Assembly: GCA_023398165.1 (NCBI GenBank)
Contig: JAEWSQ010000003.1
Coordinates: 85,960-149,959 of the forward strand
Direction of reading: 5' to 3'
Origin: Spirochaetota bacterium
GTDB taxonomy: Bacteria > Spirochaetota > Spirochaetia > Treponematales > Treponemataceae
Length of the DNA: 64,000 nucleotides
This document shows positions 16,184 through 24,081 of this stretch, one piece after another. Every line of letters starts with the position of its first letter. Position 1 is the stretch's first letter. The notes beneath the pieces were generated by a model. It was not told the DNA's origin. It was given only the letters and a program-made list of their open reading frames with translations, and searched no databases. The translations under genes and the position numbers were made by a program.

Positions 16184-18598
16184 TTATTTCTTTTTGTTTA
16201 AAAGCGCTGCGAACGGATTGTATGACATACCATCATCGCTTCCGCGGTCGTTTCCGGAACTGTAGGAGCGGTTGTCGCGGCGGTTACCGTATTGGTTAGG
16301 CCTCGAATCGTCCCGTTCCTTTACCGCTGTCGCAGTTCCCGTTCCTGAACCTCCAGCCTTTGCAACACGTACTACACGCTTCACAGCCTGAGCGTCTGCC
16401 GAAGATGCGGGTTTTATTGAGCCCGAACCCCCGATTCTGGATGCTGCATCGCTTTTAAGAGAGAGCGAAATACGGCGGCGGTCAATGTCGAGTCCAATAA
16501 TCGTGCATTCCTTAATGTCCCCGACTTTTATTACATCCATAGGATCATCGACATAGCTGTCGCTCAGTTCCGATATATGCAAGAGGGCGGTTTCTTTAAT
16601 TCCTAAATCTACAAAAGCGCCGAAATCCACAACGTTCTTTATTTTTCCGGTAACCTTCATGCCTTCTTTCAAGTCTTCAAAGGTGACAACTCCCTTCTGC
16701 ATGATGGGCTTCGGGTAGCCTTCGCGCGGGTCCCGGTTTGGCTTTTTAAGTTCCTCAATAATGTCGGTTATGGTGGTGTCGCCGAGGGCGAAACGTTCTT
16801 TCAAGTCTTTCTTGAGCTGCGTTGTTACATCGCTCGAAGATTTAACAAGGGGAAGAATTTCGCGCGCAGCCTTGTAGTTTTCCGGGTGAACCCAGGTATT
16901 GTCCAGGGGATCGGCGCTTTCGGGTATTTTCAAAAATCCTGCGCACTGCTCAAACGTCTTTGCGCCCATGCCGCCCACTTTTAAAAGGTCATCGCGGCTC
17001 GTGATCTTGCCATTGGCGTCGCGGTAGGCAACAATCTTTTTTGCAAGAGAGGTGTTGATGCCTGAAACATATTTTAAAAGAGAGAAGGAGGCGGTATTAA
17101 GATTTACGCCGACCTGATTCACAACCGAGCCTACAACCTCATCGAGCATTTCAGAAAGCTTTTTCTGGTTTACGTCATGCTGATACAGTCCTACACCGAT
17201 AGATTTGGGATCTATTTTTACAAGCTCTGCAAGAGGATCCTGAAGTCTTCTTCCAATTGATATAGCACCGCGGATAGTGAGGTCGAGCTCCGGGAATTCC
17301 TCGCGTGCGGTGTCGCTTGCAGAATATACAGAAGCTCCGTCTTCGTCGACAACGGTGTAGAGAACATCGGGAAAGTTTTCACTTATTACCTTTGCAACAA
17401 TTTCCTGAACCTCGCGGCTTCCGGTTCCGTTACCGACAGCAACAAGCTGTACACTGTACTGTGTAATAGCCTTGCGGATATCGGCAGCAGCTTTTTCCGG
17501 CCCTGTTACCTGATTTACCACAAAGTAGCCCAGGTATTTCCCGGTTTCATCGAGGGCGGCGCACTTGGTGCCGGTTCTAATACCGGGGTCAATACCCAAA
17601 ACCCTTGTACCTTTAATAGGCTGCTGCATGAGAAGGTTTTTTAAGTTTTCGCTGAAAACACCGATGCCGTGAGTGTCGGCATTGTCGCCGAGATCGGAGC
17701 GGATTTCGCGCACAACAGCCGGAGAAAGCAGTCGCACCAGACCGTCTTCGATTGCCTCATTGTGGTATTTGTTATAGGTAATATATTTATGTTTTAAAAC
17801 ATCAACGGCGCCGTCAACATCGACATCGATCGCAACTTCAAGAACACCTTCGCGTTCTCCGCGGTTAACCGCAAGAACACGGTGAGCCTTAATCTCGTTA
17901 AGAGGTTCGCTGTAATCCCAGTACATCTGATACACCGACGTCTTTGCTTTATCAGCGTCCCCGACACCCTTTACCTTAATAAGACCGGTTCTCATGTAGA
18001 ACCCGCGGATATCGGAGCGGTTGGAAGAATCCTGAGAAACGCGTTCAGCTAAAATATCTTTGGCACCTTCGAGGGCAGCCTCGACAGTGGGAACTTTGAG
18101 CTCCTCGGTATCAGACTCGGTAACGATAAATTCTTTTGCCTTTGCTTCGATTGAAGGCGTGTCGAGTTCTGTCATAGCATCTGCAAGCGGTTCCAAACCG
18201 CGCTCCTGGGCAAGCATGCCTCTAGTCTTCTTCTTTTTCTTAAAGGGAGCCCACAAGTCTTCGAGCTCGGTGAGAGTTTTCGCAGTCATAACCGAGCCGT
18301 AGAAATGCTCGGTGAGTTTCCCCTGTGCAAAAACACCTTTAATGATTTCTATACGGCGTGTTTCAAGATTTGAATAGCTTTTAAACAAATGGTCGCAGTC
18401 GCGGACCTGAACTTCGTCCAAAGAACCATGCTGTTCTTTTCTGTAGCGGGAAATGAAGGGAATGGTGCATCCTTCATTAATAAGGGATATAACGGCGCTT
18501 ACCTGAGGCATTCTGATGGTAAGTTCGTCGGCAATACGTTTCATAACTGCAACTTCATTAACTGTAAGTGCATCAATTGATTCTTGTGTAAATTCCAT
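16184..18598 (-). CDS. tex: Tex transcription accessory protein, S1 RNA-binding domain
   Basis: Cytoplasmic nucleic-acid-binding protein of 804 residues. Order: N-terminal Tex domain with helix-turn-helix, YqgF-like RNase H fold around 325-450 (GTRVLGIDPGIRTGTKCA), helix-hairpin-helix region around 490-570 (SLLKYVSGINTSLAKKIV), S1 domain around 650-720 (GMKVTGKIKNVVDFGAFVDL), and a low-complexity basic tail ending NPFAALLNKKK. Tex is linked to transcription fidelity and toxin expression in other bacteria. The tail (about 80 residues, Gly/Ser/Arg rich) is longer than usual. No Shine-Dalgarno is visible; the promoter abuts the start codon. Confidence 0.95.
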   Translation of the reverse strand: MEFTQESIDALTVNEVAVMKRIADELTIRMPQVSAVISLINEGCTIPFISRYRKEQHGSLDEVQVRDCDHLFKSYSNLETRRIEIIKGVFAQGKLTEHFYGSVMTAKTLTELEDLWAPFKKKKKTRGMLAQERGLEPLADAMTELDTPSIEAKAKEFIVTESDTEELKVPTVEAALEGAKDILAERVSQDSSNRSDIRGFYMRTGLIKVKGVGDADKAKTSVYQMYWDYSEPLNEIKAHRVLAVNRGEREGVLEVAIDVDVDGAVDVLKHKYITYNKYHNEAIEDGLVRLLSPAVVREIRSDLGDNADTHGIGVFSENLKNLLMQQPIKGTRVLGIDPGIRTGTKCAALDETGKYLGYFVVNQVTGPEKAAADIRKAITQYSVQLVAVGNGTGSREVQEIVAKVISENFPDVLYTVVDEDGASVYSASDTAREEFPELDLTIRGAISIGRRLQDPLAELVKIDPKSIGVGLYQHDVNQKKLSEMLDEVVGSVVNQVGVNLNTASFSLLKYVSGINTSLAKKIVAYRDANGKITSRDDLLKVGGMGAKTFEQCAGFLKIPESADPLDNTWVHPENYKAAREILPLVKSSSDVTTQLKKDLKERFALGDTTITDIIEELKKPNRDPREGYPKPIMQKGVVTFEDLKEGMKVTGKIKNVVDFGAFVDLGIKETALLHISELSDSYVDDPMDVIKVGDIKECTIIGLDIDRRRISLSLKSDAASRIGGSGSIKPASSADAQAVKRVVRVAKAGGSGTGTATAVKERDDSRPNQYGNRRDNRSYSSGNDRGSDDGMSYNPFAALLNKKK

Positions 18599-18606
18599 AG
18601 GCAGTC

Positions 18607-18635
18607 ATTTTACGCAAAAAAACCGATAAAAACAA
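18607..18635 (-). promoter_or_regulatory. Promoter of tex, apparently leaderless
   Basis: Minus-strand TTGTTT (18635-18630), 17-bp spacer, TAAAAT (18612-18607), then 8 bases to the ATG at 18598. Confidence 0.5.
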
Positions 18636-18823
18636 GGACTTTAAGACTGATAATAGTCGAGAAAATAATGGAATAAAAATTGTAGGGCTGATTGGATTCA
18701 TATAATCATTGATTATTTTTATGACTTAAACTACTATTTCAATTGCTCATCTATTAATAGTAATAATAAATAATCGAACGAAAACTGTTTAGGTATAGTA
18801 ATACATTGTGTAGAGGTATTGTA

Positions 18824-20176
18824 ATGGAAACATTTGCTGCAGCGCTCTCAGGCGCTCTTTCATATTTTCTCTCTTTTAAACCCTATGTTATGCTGCCGGT
18901 TATTATTGTCGTGTTATCGCTCATATTCCGTATTAAGTTTTCGGTTGCGTTAAAATCGGCTCTCCAGCTCGGTATTGCATTTATAGGCATCTTTATGGTG
19001 TTCGATTTTTTTGTAGCTCTTATAAAGCCTGTCACCGAAGCCCTTATTAAGCGGTCAGGGCTCAACTTAAATGTCCTTGATGTAGGATGGCCGCCTCTTG
19101 CTGCAGTAAGCTGGAGTTTTAATCTGGCTCCGGTGCTGCTCATCGCCTTTCTATCAGTTAATATATTCATGCTTTTTTTCCGCCTGACAAAAATAGTCAA
19201 TATTGATATTTGGAATTTCTGGCATGTTATCTTTACTGCGGTTATTGTTTTTTACATTACTGAAAGCTATGCTGCAGCTGTTGCAGTATCGCTTGCGTGT
19301 TTTGTTCTGACACTGAAACTTGCAGAGTGGAGCGCACCCATGATCAGCGCCTATTCAGGAATGGACTCTATTTCGATTCCTCATCTTTCGGCAATTACGC
19401 ATTTCCCGTTAGCGCGTTTTGGTGTTTGGCTTATTTCTCTAATTCCGTTTATAAAAAATATCAAGGCAGATCCTGAACATATAAAGTCAAAAATCGGAAT
19501 TGCAGGCGAGCCGATGATTCTAGGCTTTCTTTTGGGAGGAGGTCTTGCTGCAGGCGGAGGATATGATGTTAAGGGCATACTTGAACTTGCATTCGGGTTT
19601 GCTTCTGTTATTTTTATATTGCCTGTTATGGGAGGGGTTCTTGGATCGGCACTTTTACCCATTAGCGACGGTATGAAAGCCTTTCTCGAAAAGTACCTTT
19701 CTGGGCGGGGAACTACCTTTATTGGACTCGATGTTGCTGTTCTCTTTGGTGTTCCCTCTACCATTGTAAGTGCTGTTATAATGATTCCAATTTCGATTGG
19801 CCTTTCATTTATTCTACCGGGTGTCCGCTTTATACCATTGGGCGATTTAACCAATCTTATGGTACCAATGTCGATTATCTGCGCCGCAGCACGGGGAAAC
19901 ATTGTTCACAGCGTAATTATTGGAATCCCGGTTGTAATCGGGAACCTTTATCTTGCCTCTGCTCTTGCTCCCATGTTTACACAGATGGCTTCCAGAGCTG
20001 ATTATTCTGTTGCAGGCGCTCAAGTCTTTACAAGTTTTCTTGACGGCGGACAGCTTTTCCGCGGATGGATTGCCGAATTATTGTATGGTAATCCTGCCGC
20101 CTTTGCTTTAATTCCGGTTGTTGTCTTTTTCATCTTTTATGCCTGGTATGATGCTCGTAAGGTCAAACCTTTATGA
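18824..20176 (+). CDS. PTS galactitol-type IIC membrane permease (GatC-like), orphan
   Basis: A polytopic membrane protein of about 450 residues of the galactitol PTS IIC (EIIC-GAT) family. Marks include FKPYVMLPVIIVVLSLIF at the start, the PISDGMKAFLEKYLSGRGTTFIGLD region, and DGGQLFRGWIAELLYGNP near the end. The ATG at 18824 follows AGAGG (18812-18816) by 7 bases; a TTG at 18806 is in frame but has no such site. No IIA or IIB gene adjoins it, so sugar phosphorylation would need partners elsewhere or it may act as a simple transporter. The next gene is a small ferredoxin. Confidence 0.85.
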   Translation: METFAAALSGALSYFLSFKPYVMLPVIIVVLSLIFRIKFSVALKSALQLGIAFIGIFMVFDFFVALIKPVTEALIKRSGLNLNVLDVGWPPLAAVSWSFNLAPVLLIAFLSVNIFMLFFRLTKIVNIDIWNFWHVIFTAVIVFYITESYAAAVAVSLACFVLTLKLAEWSAPMISAYSGMDSISIPHLSAITHFPLARFGVWLISLIPFIKNIKADPEHIKSKIGIAGEPMILGFLLGGGLAAGGGYDVKGILELAFGFASVIFILPVMGGVLGSALLPISDGMKAFLEKYLSGRGTTFIGLDVAVLFGVPSTIVSAVIMIPISIGLSFILPGVRFIPLGDLTNLMVPMSIICAAARGNIVHSVIIGIPVVIGNLYLASALAPMFTQMASRADYSVAGAQVFTSFLDGGQLFRGWIAELLYGNPAAFALIPVVVFFIFYAWYDARKVKPL

Positions 20177-20247
20177 GTATGTAATTCAGTTACAGAGTAA
20201 GCTTTATTTTTATTATACTATTTGAAGGTACTTATTGGAGGTTATAC

Positions 20248-20421
20248 ATGACTGTAAACGAACATAGGTGTCCTGCAAATCATCCCTGTCCCGCTGCGAT
20301 AGTATGCCCTGTTAATGCTATTACTCAAAAAGGCTTCGGTCTTCCTGTGATTAATAATGAAGTGTGTATAAAATGCGGAAAGTGTGTTAATTTGTGCCCG
20401 ATGAAGGCCATATCAGCCTGA
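20248..20421 (+). CDS. 57-aa ferredoxin-like 4Fe-4S protein
   Basis: A short gene with a strong ribosome site (TTGGAGG, 20235-20241, 6 bases before ATG). The 57-residue product has one full 4Fe-4S motif, CIKCGKCVNLCPMKAI, and a second set of cysteines at the front (CPANHPCPAAIVCPVNAI) spaced like the second half of a two-cluster ferredoxin, where CP and AI recur. It is likely a small electron carrier. The GatC-like gene upstream is 71 bases away, so they may share a transcript, but the functional link is unclear. Confidence 0.85.
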   Translation: MTVNEHRCPANHPCPAAIVCPVNAITQKGFGLPVINNEVCIKCGKCVNLCPMKAISA

Positions 20422-20602
20422 AATTTGTATTACGTAATGCATTCGCTGCAGGAAAGAATTTAGTTGCTATGCCGCTTCTAGGAATACTGTTTTGTCCTTT
20501 TTGAGCCTAGTCCGTATTAAATTCGGCAGAGTTCAGTAATATTCCCTATTTTTATAATATACATCAGGATTTATAGTTATAAAAACTGACAGGGGTATTA
20601 AA

Positions 20603-22012
20603 ATGAAGAAACAGGGTTTTAATCCGTATTTACCGTCATGGGAATATGTTCCCGACGGGGAGCCGTATGTTTTCGGCGGCAGGGTCTATGTCTACGGCTC
20701 TCACGACCGTTTTGACAGTGATGTTTTTTGTCTTGACGATTATGTGTGCTGGTCCGCACCCGTTACGAATCTTGGCGATTGGAGATGCGAAGGCACCATT
20801 TATAGAAAAACAGATGATCCGTTAAATCCTTCAGGCGATATGTGCCTGTATGCTCCCGATATTACCGTAGGTCCCGATGGCCGCTACTACCTGTACTATG
20901 TGCTGGATAAGGTTTCCATTGTATCGGTTGCAGTATGCGACACTCCCGACGGTTCTTTTTCCTTTTACGGTTATGTTCATTATAAAGACGGAACACGGCT
21001 CGGCGAGAAAAAGGGCGATGAACCCCAGTTCGATCCGGGCGTCATTACAGAAAACGGTAAAACCTGGCTTTATACAGGATTCTGCCCTAAAGGTGATAAA
21101 TCGCGCACCGGTCCTATGGCAACGCTTCTGGACAGCGACATGCTCACCATTATTAATCCCCCTAAGACTATCCTTCCCAGTGAGCCGTATAATCACTACG
21201 ACACGAGCTACAAGGGGCACGAGTTTTTCGAAGCTCCTTCTATTAGAAAAAGAGGCGACACCTACTACTTAATTTACTCCTCCATTGTTTTCCACGAACT
21301 GTGTTATGCCGTTAGCAAATCGCCGGATAAAGATTTCGTGTATAAGGGTGTTATTGTAAGCAACTGCGATGCCCATATTTCTTCCTATAAACCGGCTGAT
21401 ATGAGCACGTATTACGGCGGCAACAATCACGGAAGCATCGTTGAAATAAACGGTGAATGGTATATTTTTTATCACCGGCACACCAATGCTTCATGGTTCT
21501 GCCGTCAGGCCTGCCTCGAAAAGATTTACTTCTCTCCGGACGGTACAATAAAACAGGTGGAAATTACATCCTCCGCACCGAACGGCGGCCCTCTTGAAGG
21601 CGAGGGTTTTTATCCGGGCTATATTGCCTGCAATCTTTTTACCCGGGAAGAACACAGGTATTCAGATATACACAACGGATGCTTCCCTTTTATTACCCAG
21701 GACTGGTACGAAAACAAGGAAGGCACCGGTTATATTGCAAATATGATGGACGGTACCCAGGCAGGATTCAAATATTTTGACTGCGCGGGTGTTAAAAAAC
21801 TGACCGTACACACAAGAGGCTACTGCAATGGTGAATTCCTTGTAAAGACTGCCTGGGACGGACCTGTTCTTGGAAGAATTAAAGTTGAGTTTACGAATGT
21901 TTGGAAGCCTTTTACCGCAGAAGTGAAAATTCCGGATGGAGTCAACGCAATATATCTTGAATACTCAGGCGGCGGAAGAGCCGCGCTGCATGGTTTTACA
22001 CTGGAAAAATAG
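20603..22012 (+). CDS. GH43 family glycoside hydrolase with C-terminal CBM6-like domain
   Basis: A 469-residue enzyme likely to release arabinose or xylose from arabinoxylan or related side chains. The N-terminal five-bladed propeller begins NPYLPSWEYVPDGEPYVFGG, with the first acidic residue in VPDGEP, the second in YAPDITVGPDGRYYLYYV, and the general acid Glu in HEFFEAPSIRKRGDTYYLIYS. After about residue 335 the sequence turns into a beta-sandwich resembling CBM6 (FKYFDCAGVKKLTVHTRG). No signal peptide is visible, so it probably acts on imported oligosaccharides in the cytoplasm. It begins with a start preceded by a weak GACAGGGG site. Confidence 0.88.
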   Translation: MKKQGFNPYLPSWEYVPDGEPYVFGGRVYVYGSHDRFDSDVFCLDDYVCWSAPVTNLGDWRCEGTIYRKTDDPLNPSGDMCLYAPDITVGPDGRYYLYYVLDKVSIVSVAVCDTPDGSFSFYGYVHYKDGTRLGEKKGDEPQFDPGVITENGKTWLYTGFCPKGDKSRTGPMATLLDSDMLTIINPPKTILPSEPYNHYDTSYKGHEFFEAPSIRKRGDTYYLIYSSIVFHELCYAVSKSPDKDFVYKGVIVSNCDAHISSYKPADMSTYYGGNNHGSIVEINGEWYIFYHRHTNASWFCRQACLEKIYFSPDGTIKQVEITSSAPNGGPLEGEGFYPGYIACNLFTREEHRYSDIHNGCFPFITQDWYENKEGTGYIANMMDGTQAGFKYFDCAGVKKLTVHTRGYCNGEFLVKTAWDGPVLGRIKVEFTNVWKPFTAEVKIPDGVNAIYLEYSGGGRAALHGFTLEK

Positions 22013-22026
22013 AAAATTATTAAGCT

Positions 22027-22054
22027 TCTGTCCTGCAGAAGAATGCAGGACAGA
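22027..22054. repeat. Perfect 11-bp inverted repeat between convergent genes
   Basis: TCTGTCCTGCA (22027-22037) and TGCAGGACAGA (22044-22054) around a 6-base loop form a strong hairpin just past the GH43 stop. It lacks a clear T-run on either strand, so it is probably a 3'-end stabiliser or a weak terminator. Confidence 0.6.
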
Positions 22055-22062
22055 GGAAATTA

Positions 22063-22437
22063 TCAGCGGATTACCGTTCCCGACACTTTCAGAGTTGCAG
22101 GAGCCCATATGCCGCTTGTGACATAATTGCACAGGTAGTTTATGAAAGATCCCTGATACTCGATTTCAATATCAATGGCGCCGCGTCCTCCGCGTTTTTT
22201 TACTTCCTTTGAAATTAGTTTATCAACAGCATCGCTTGTTGCGTCCTTGCTTATGTTGAACAAAGTGGTACCGGCAGAATTGCCTAAAAATTTGTGTACA
22301 GTGACAGTTTCTTCAAATTTCCCCAGTTCCTCATAACTTACGGGAACATACGTGGATAATCCTTCCGCCTTAAATGTAGTGCACGATACTAACAGAATCA
22401 GCAGAATAATACATAGTATAGACATTTTTTTGTACAT
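22063..22437 (-). CDS. Small lipoprotein of unknown function
   Basis: A 124-residue protein with a signal sequence ending LLILLVSC, a good lipobox, followed by a short Thr-rich tail and a compact domain containing TLFNISKDATSDAVDKLIS and KKRGGRGAIDIEIEYQG. I do not recognise the family with certainty; the layout (lipobox, then a small domain with conserved Gly-rich strand) resembles small periplasmic stress or envelope lipoproteins. AGGGAGA upstream of the ATG is a good ribosome site. A 21-bp inverted repeat in its leader (22464-22484) may be an operator. Confidence 0.7.
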   Translation of the reverse strand: MYKKMSILCIILLILLVSCTTFKAEGLSTYVPVSYEELGKFEETVTVHKFLGNSAGTTLFNISKDATSDAVDKLISKEVKKRGGRGAIDIEIEYQGSFINYLCNYVTSGIWAPATLKVSGTVIR

Positions 22438-22463
22438 ATAGTCTCCCTTAATAACATATTTTT

Positions 22464-22484
22464 ATATCAGTTTAATACTGATAT
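22464..22484. promoter_or_regulatory. Perfect inverted repeat upstream of the lipoprotein gene
   Basis: ATATCAGT (22464-22471) and ACTGATAT (22477-22484) with a 5-base spacer form an AT-rich dyad, suitable as a dimeric repressor site. It differs in sequence from the trp dyads 75 bp to the right. Confidence 0.45.
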
Positions 22485-22555
22485 TTTCTCTAATAGTATA
22501 AACCGTATTGCCTCAGAAAGTGTTACGCTGGAAGAGAATTTTTCAAGGAATACTA

Positions 22556-22611
22556 TTGACAGTAATGTTGTTACTGTGTATAGTATCAATGTTACTGTAA
22601 AAAGTAACAGT
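22556..22611 (+). promoter_or_regulatory. trp operon promoter with two embedded operator-like dyads
   Basis: TTGACA (22556-22561) and TATAGT (22579-22584) are 17 bp apart, close to the ideal sigma-70 promoter. Between the boxes lies a perfect dyad, ACAGTAA (22559-22565) / TTACTGT (22571-22577). Just after the predicted start comes a second, GTTACT (22591-22596) / AGTAAC (22603-22608), whose arms extend the same TTACTGT/ACAGTA word. A repressor bound there would block polymerase. No leader peptide with Trp codons and no T-box is visible in the remaining 40 bases to trpE. Confidence 0.7.
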
Positions 22612-22650
22612 ATTCAGTGAGAATACTAACTTTTTATCTTAGGTGTACGT

Positions 22651-24081
22651 ATGAAAAGAACAGATACCGTAAAAATATCTATTCCCGGCGACCGTTTTAC
22701 TCCTTTTTCTCTGGCTAAAAAACTCGGAGCCCTCGCGGTTCTTGAATCAGCTTCCTTTGCCCACGGCAAGGACCGGTATTCAATACTGCTTTTAGATGAG
22801 GCATTTAGAATTATCCAGGACGATCTTGGTATTTGCTTTCTTATTAATGGTGACAGGAGGAGATGCGACCAGACCGATATGGTTATAGGCGACAAAACCC
22901 CGGATATTCTCGATGTTCTTTTATACGTTGCCGAACAAAACTCTGTTCCCTCGGAGGGTATTCCCCTTCCCGGAGCCGGTATAGGCTACCTTAGTTATGA
23001 GTTCTGCGCCCGGTGCGACACAATCCGCATGCAGAAGCAAAAAGACGATCTTAAAATTCCGGAATCTGCTTTCATAGTCGGTCACTTGTATGTTGTTTTT
23101 GACCACTTTACCGAGACTATACATATTTTTGGTCTTAACTATGCTGAACATCAAATAAATCTTGAAAAAGCGGTAAAAGATATTACCAGGCGTCTGACCG
23201 ATCTCGATTTTTCATACCTTGCTCCTCCGGTACAGAACGAGAAATGCACTATCGTAACTGATATTGAAATTTCTAAAAAAGAGTATATTGAAAAAGTGAA
23301 TGCTTTAAAGCAGCATATTGTTGCAGGCGACATTGTTCAGGCAGTTCCTTCGCGCCGTCTTCAGCTTAAGTGCGATGTCGAAGCCTTAGAAGTCTACCGC
23401 CGGCTTCGTTCAATAAATCCGTCTCCCTACATGTTTTACCTGAATTTTGAAGACTTTCAGCTTGTCGGTGCATCGCCTGAAAGTTTAGTGCGCGTAAGAA
23501 ACGGCAAGGCTGCCATTCACCCGATTGCAGGAACACGAAGAAGGGGTAAAAACAGCGCCGAAGATGAGAAATTAAAAGAGGAGCTTGCCTCCGATCCCAA
23601 AGAAAGAGCAGAACACTTAATGCTTGTCGATCTTGCAAGAAACGATCTGGGACGTGTGTGCGCTTCGGGTAGTGTCGAGGTTACAAGTTTTATGGAAGCG
23701 GAATTATACAGTCATGTTATTCATCTTGTTTCCGAGGTGACCGGAATTCTTTCACCGAATAAGAAGCCAATCGAAGTGCTACGCTCCTCATTCCCTGCAG
23801 GAACAGTAAGCGGGGCGCCGAAAATTTCCGCCATCGAGATTCTTTCCGGTTTGGAAAAATCCAAGCGTAATTTTTATGCGGGCTCTGTGGGCTACATCGC
23901 TTCCTCGGGAGACCTTGATTTCTGCATCGCCATACGCTGCGCGTTAAAACAGGATGATCTTTGGACTCTGCAATCGGGCGGCGGTATTGTTCACGCATCG
24001 GAAGCGGAACGCGAATGGGAAGAGACGAATGAAAAACTCGGATCTATGAGAGCAGTTTTAGAAGCAGGAGAAGCAAAATGA
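22651..24081 (+). CDS. trpE: Anthranilate synthase component I
   Basis: Converts chorismate to anthranilate with ammonia from TrpG; first step of tryptophan synthesis. The 476-residue protein has the chorismate-binding core: PIAGTRRRGKNSAEDE near residue 290, HLMLVDLARNDLGRVC near 325, YSHVIHLVSEVTG near 353 and FPAGTVSGAPKISA near 385. A regulatory N-terminal domain is present, but I could not identify the tryptophan-binding LLES-type motif with certainty (AVLESASFAHGKDRYSIL near residue 26 is a likely version). Start follows AGGTG. First gene of the operon; it ends four bases into trpGD. Confidence 0.95.
   Translation: MKRTDTVKISIPGDRFTPFSLAKKLGALAVLESASFAHGKDRYSILLLDEAFRIIQDDLGICFLINGDRRRCDQTDMVIGDKTPDILDVLLYVAEQNSVPSEGIPLPGAGIGYLSYEFCARCDTIRMQKQKDDLKIPESAFIVGHLYVVFDHFTETIHIFGLNYAEHQINLEKAVKDITRRLTDLDFSYLAPPVQNEKCTIVTDIEISKKEYIEKVNALKQHIVAGDIVQAVPSRRLQLKCDVEALEVYRRLRSINPSPYMFYLNFEDFQLVGASPESLVRVRNGKAAIHPIAGTRRRGKNSAEDEKLKEELASDPKERAEHLMLVDLARNDLGRVCASGSVEVTSFMEAELYSHVIHLVSEVTGILSPNKKPIEVLRSSFPAGTVSGAPKISAIEILSGLEKSKRNFYAGSVGYIASSGDLDFCIAIRCALKQDDLWTLQSGGGIVHASEAEREWEETNEKLGSMRAVLEAGEAK

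Noticed and set aside
19381..19902. 173-codon minus-strand ORF inside the GatC-like gene
   Set aside because: It is a long shadow of a hydrophobic gene, rich in Pro, Arg and Ile, with no family resemblance.
22585..22650. Trp leader peptide or T-box before trpE
   Set aside because: No ORF with tandem Trp codons, no T-box sequence and no terminator hairpin fits in the leader.
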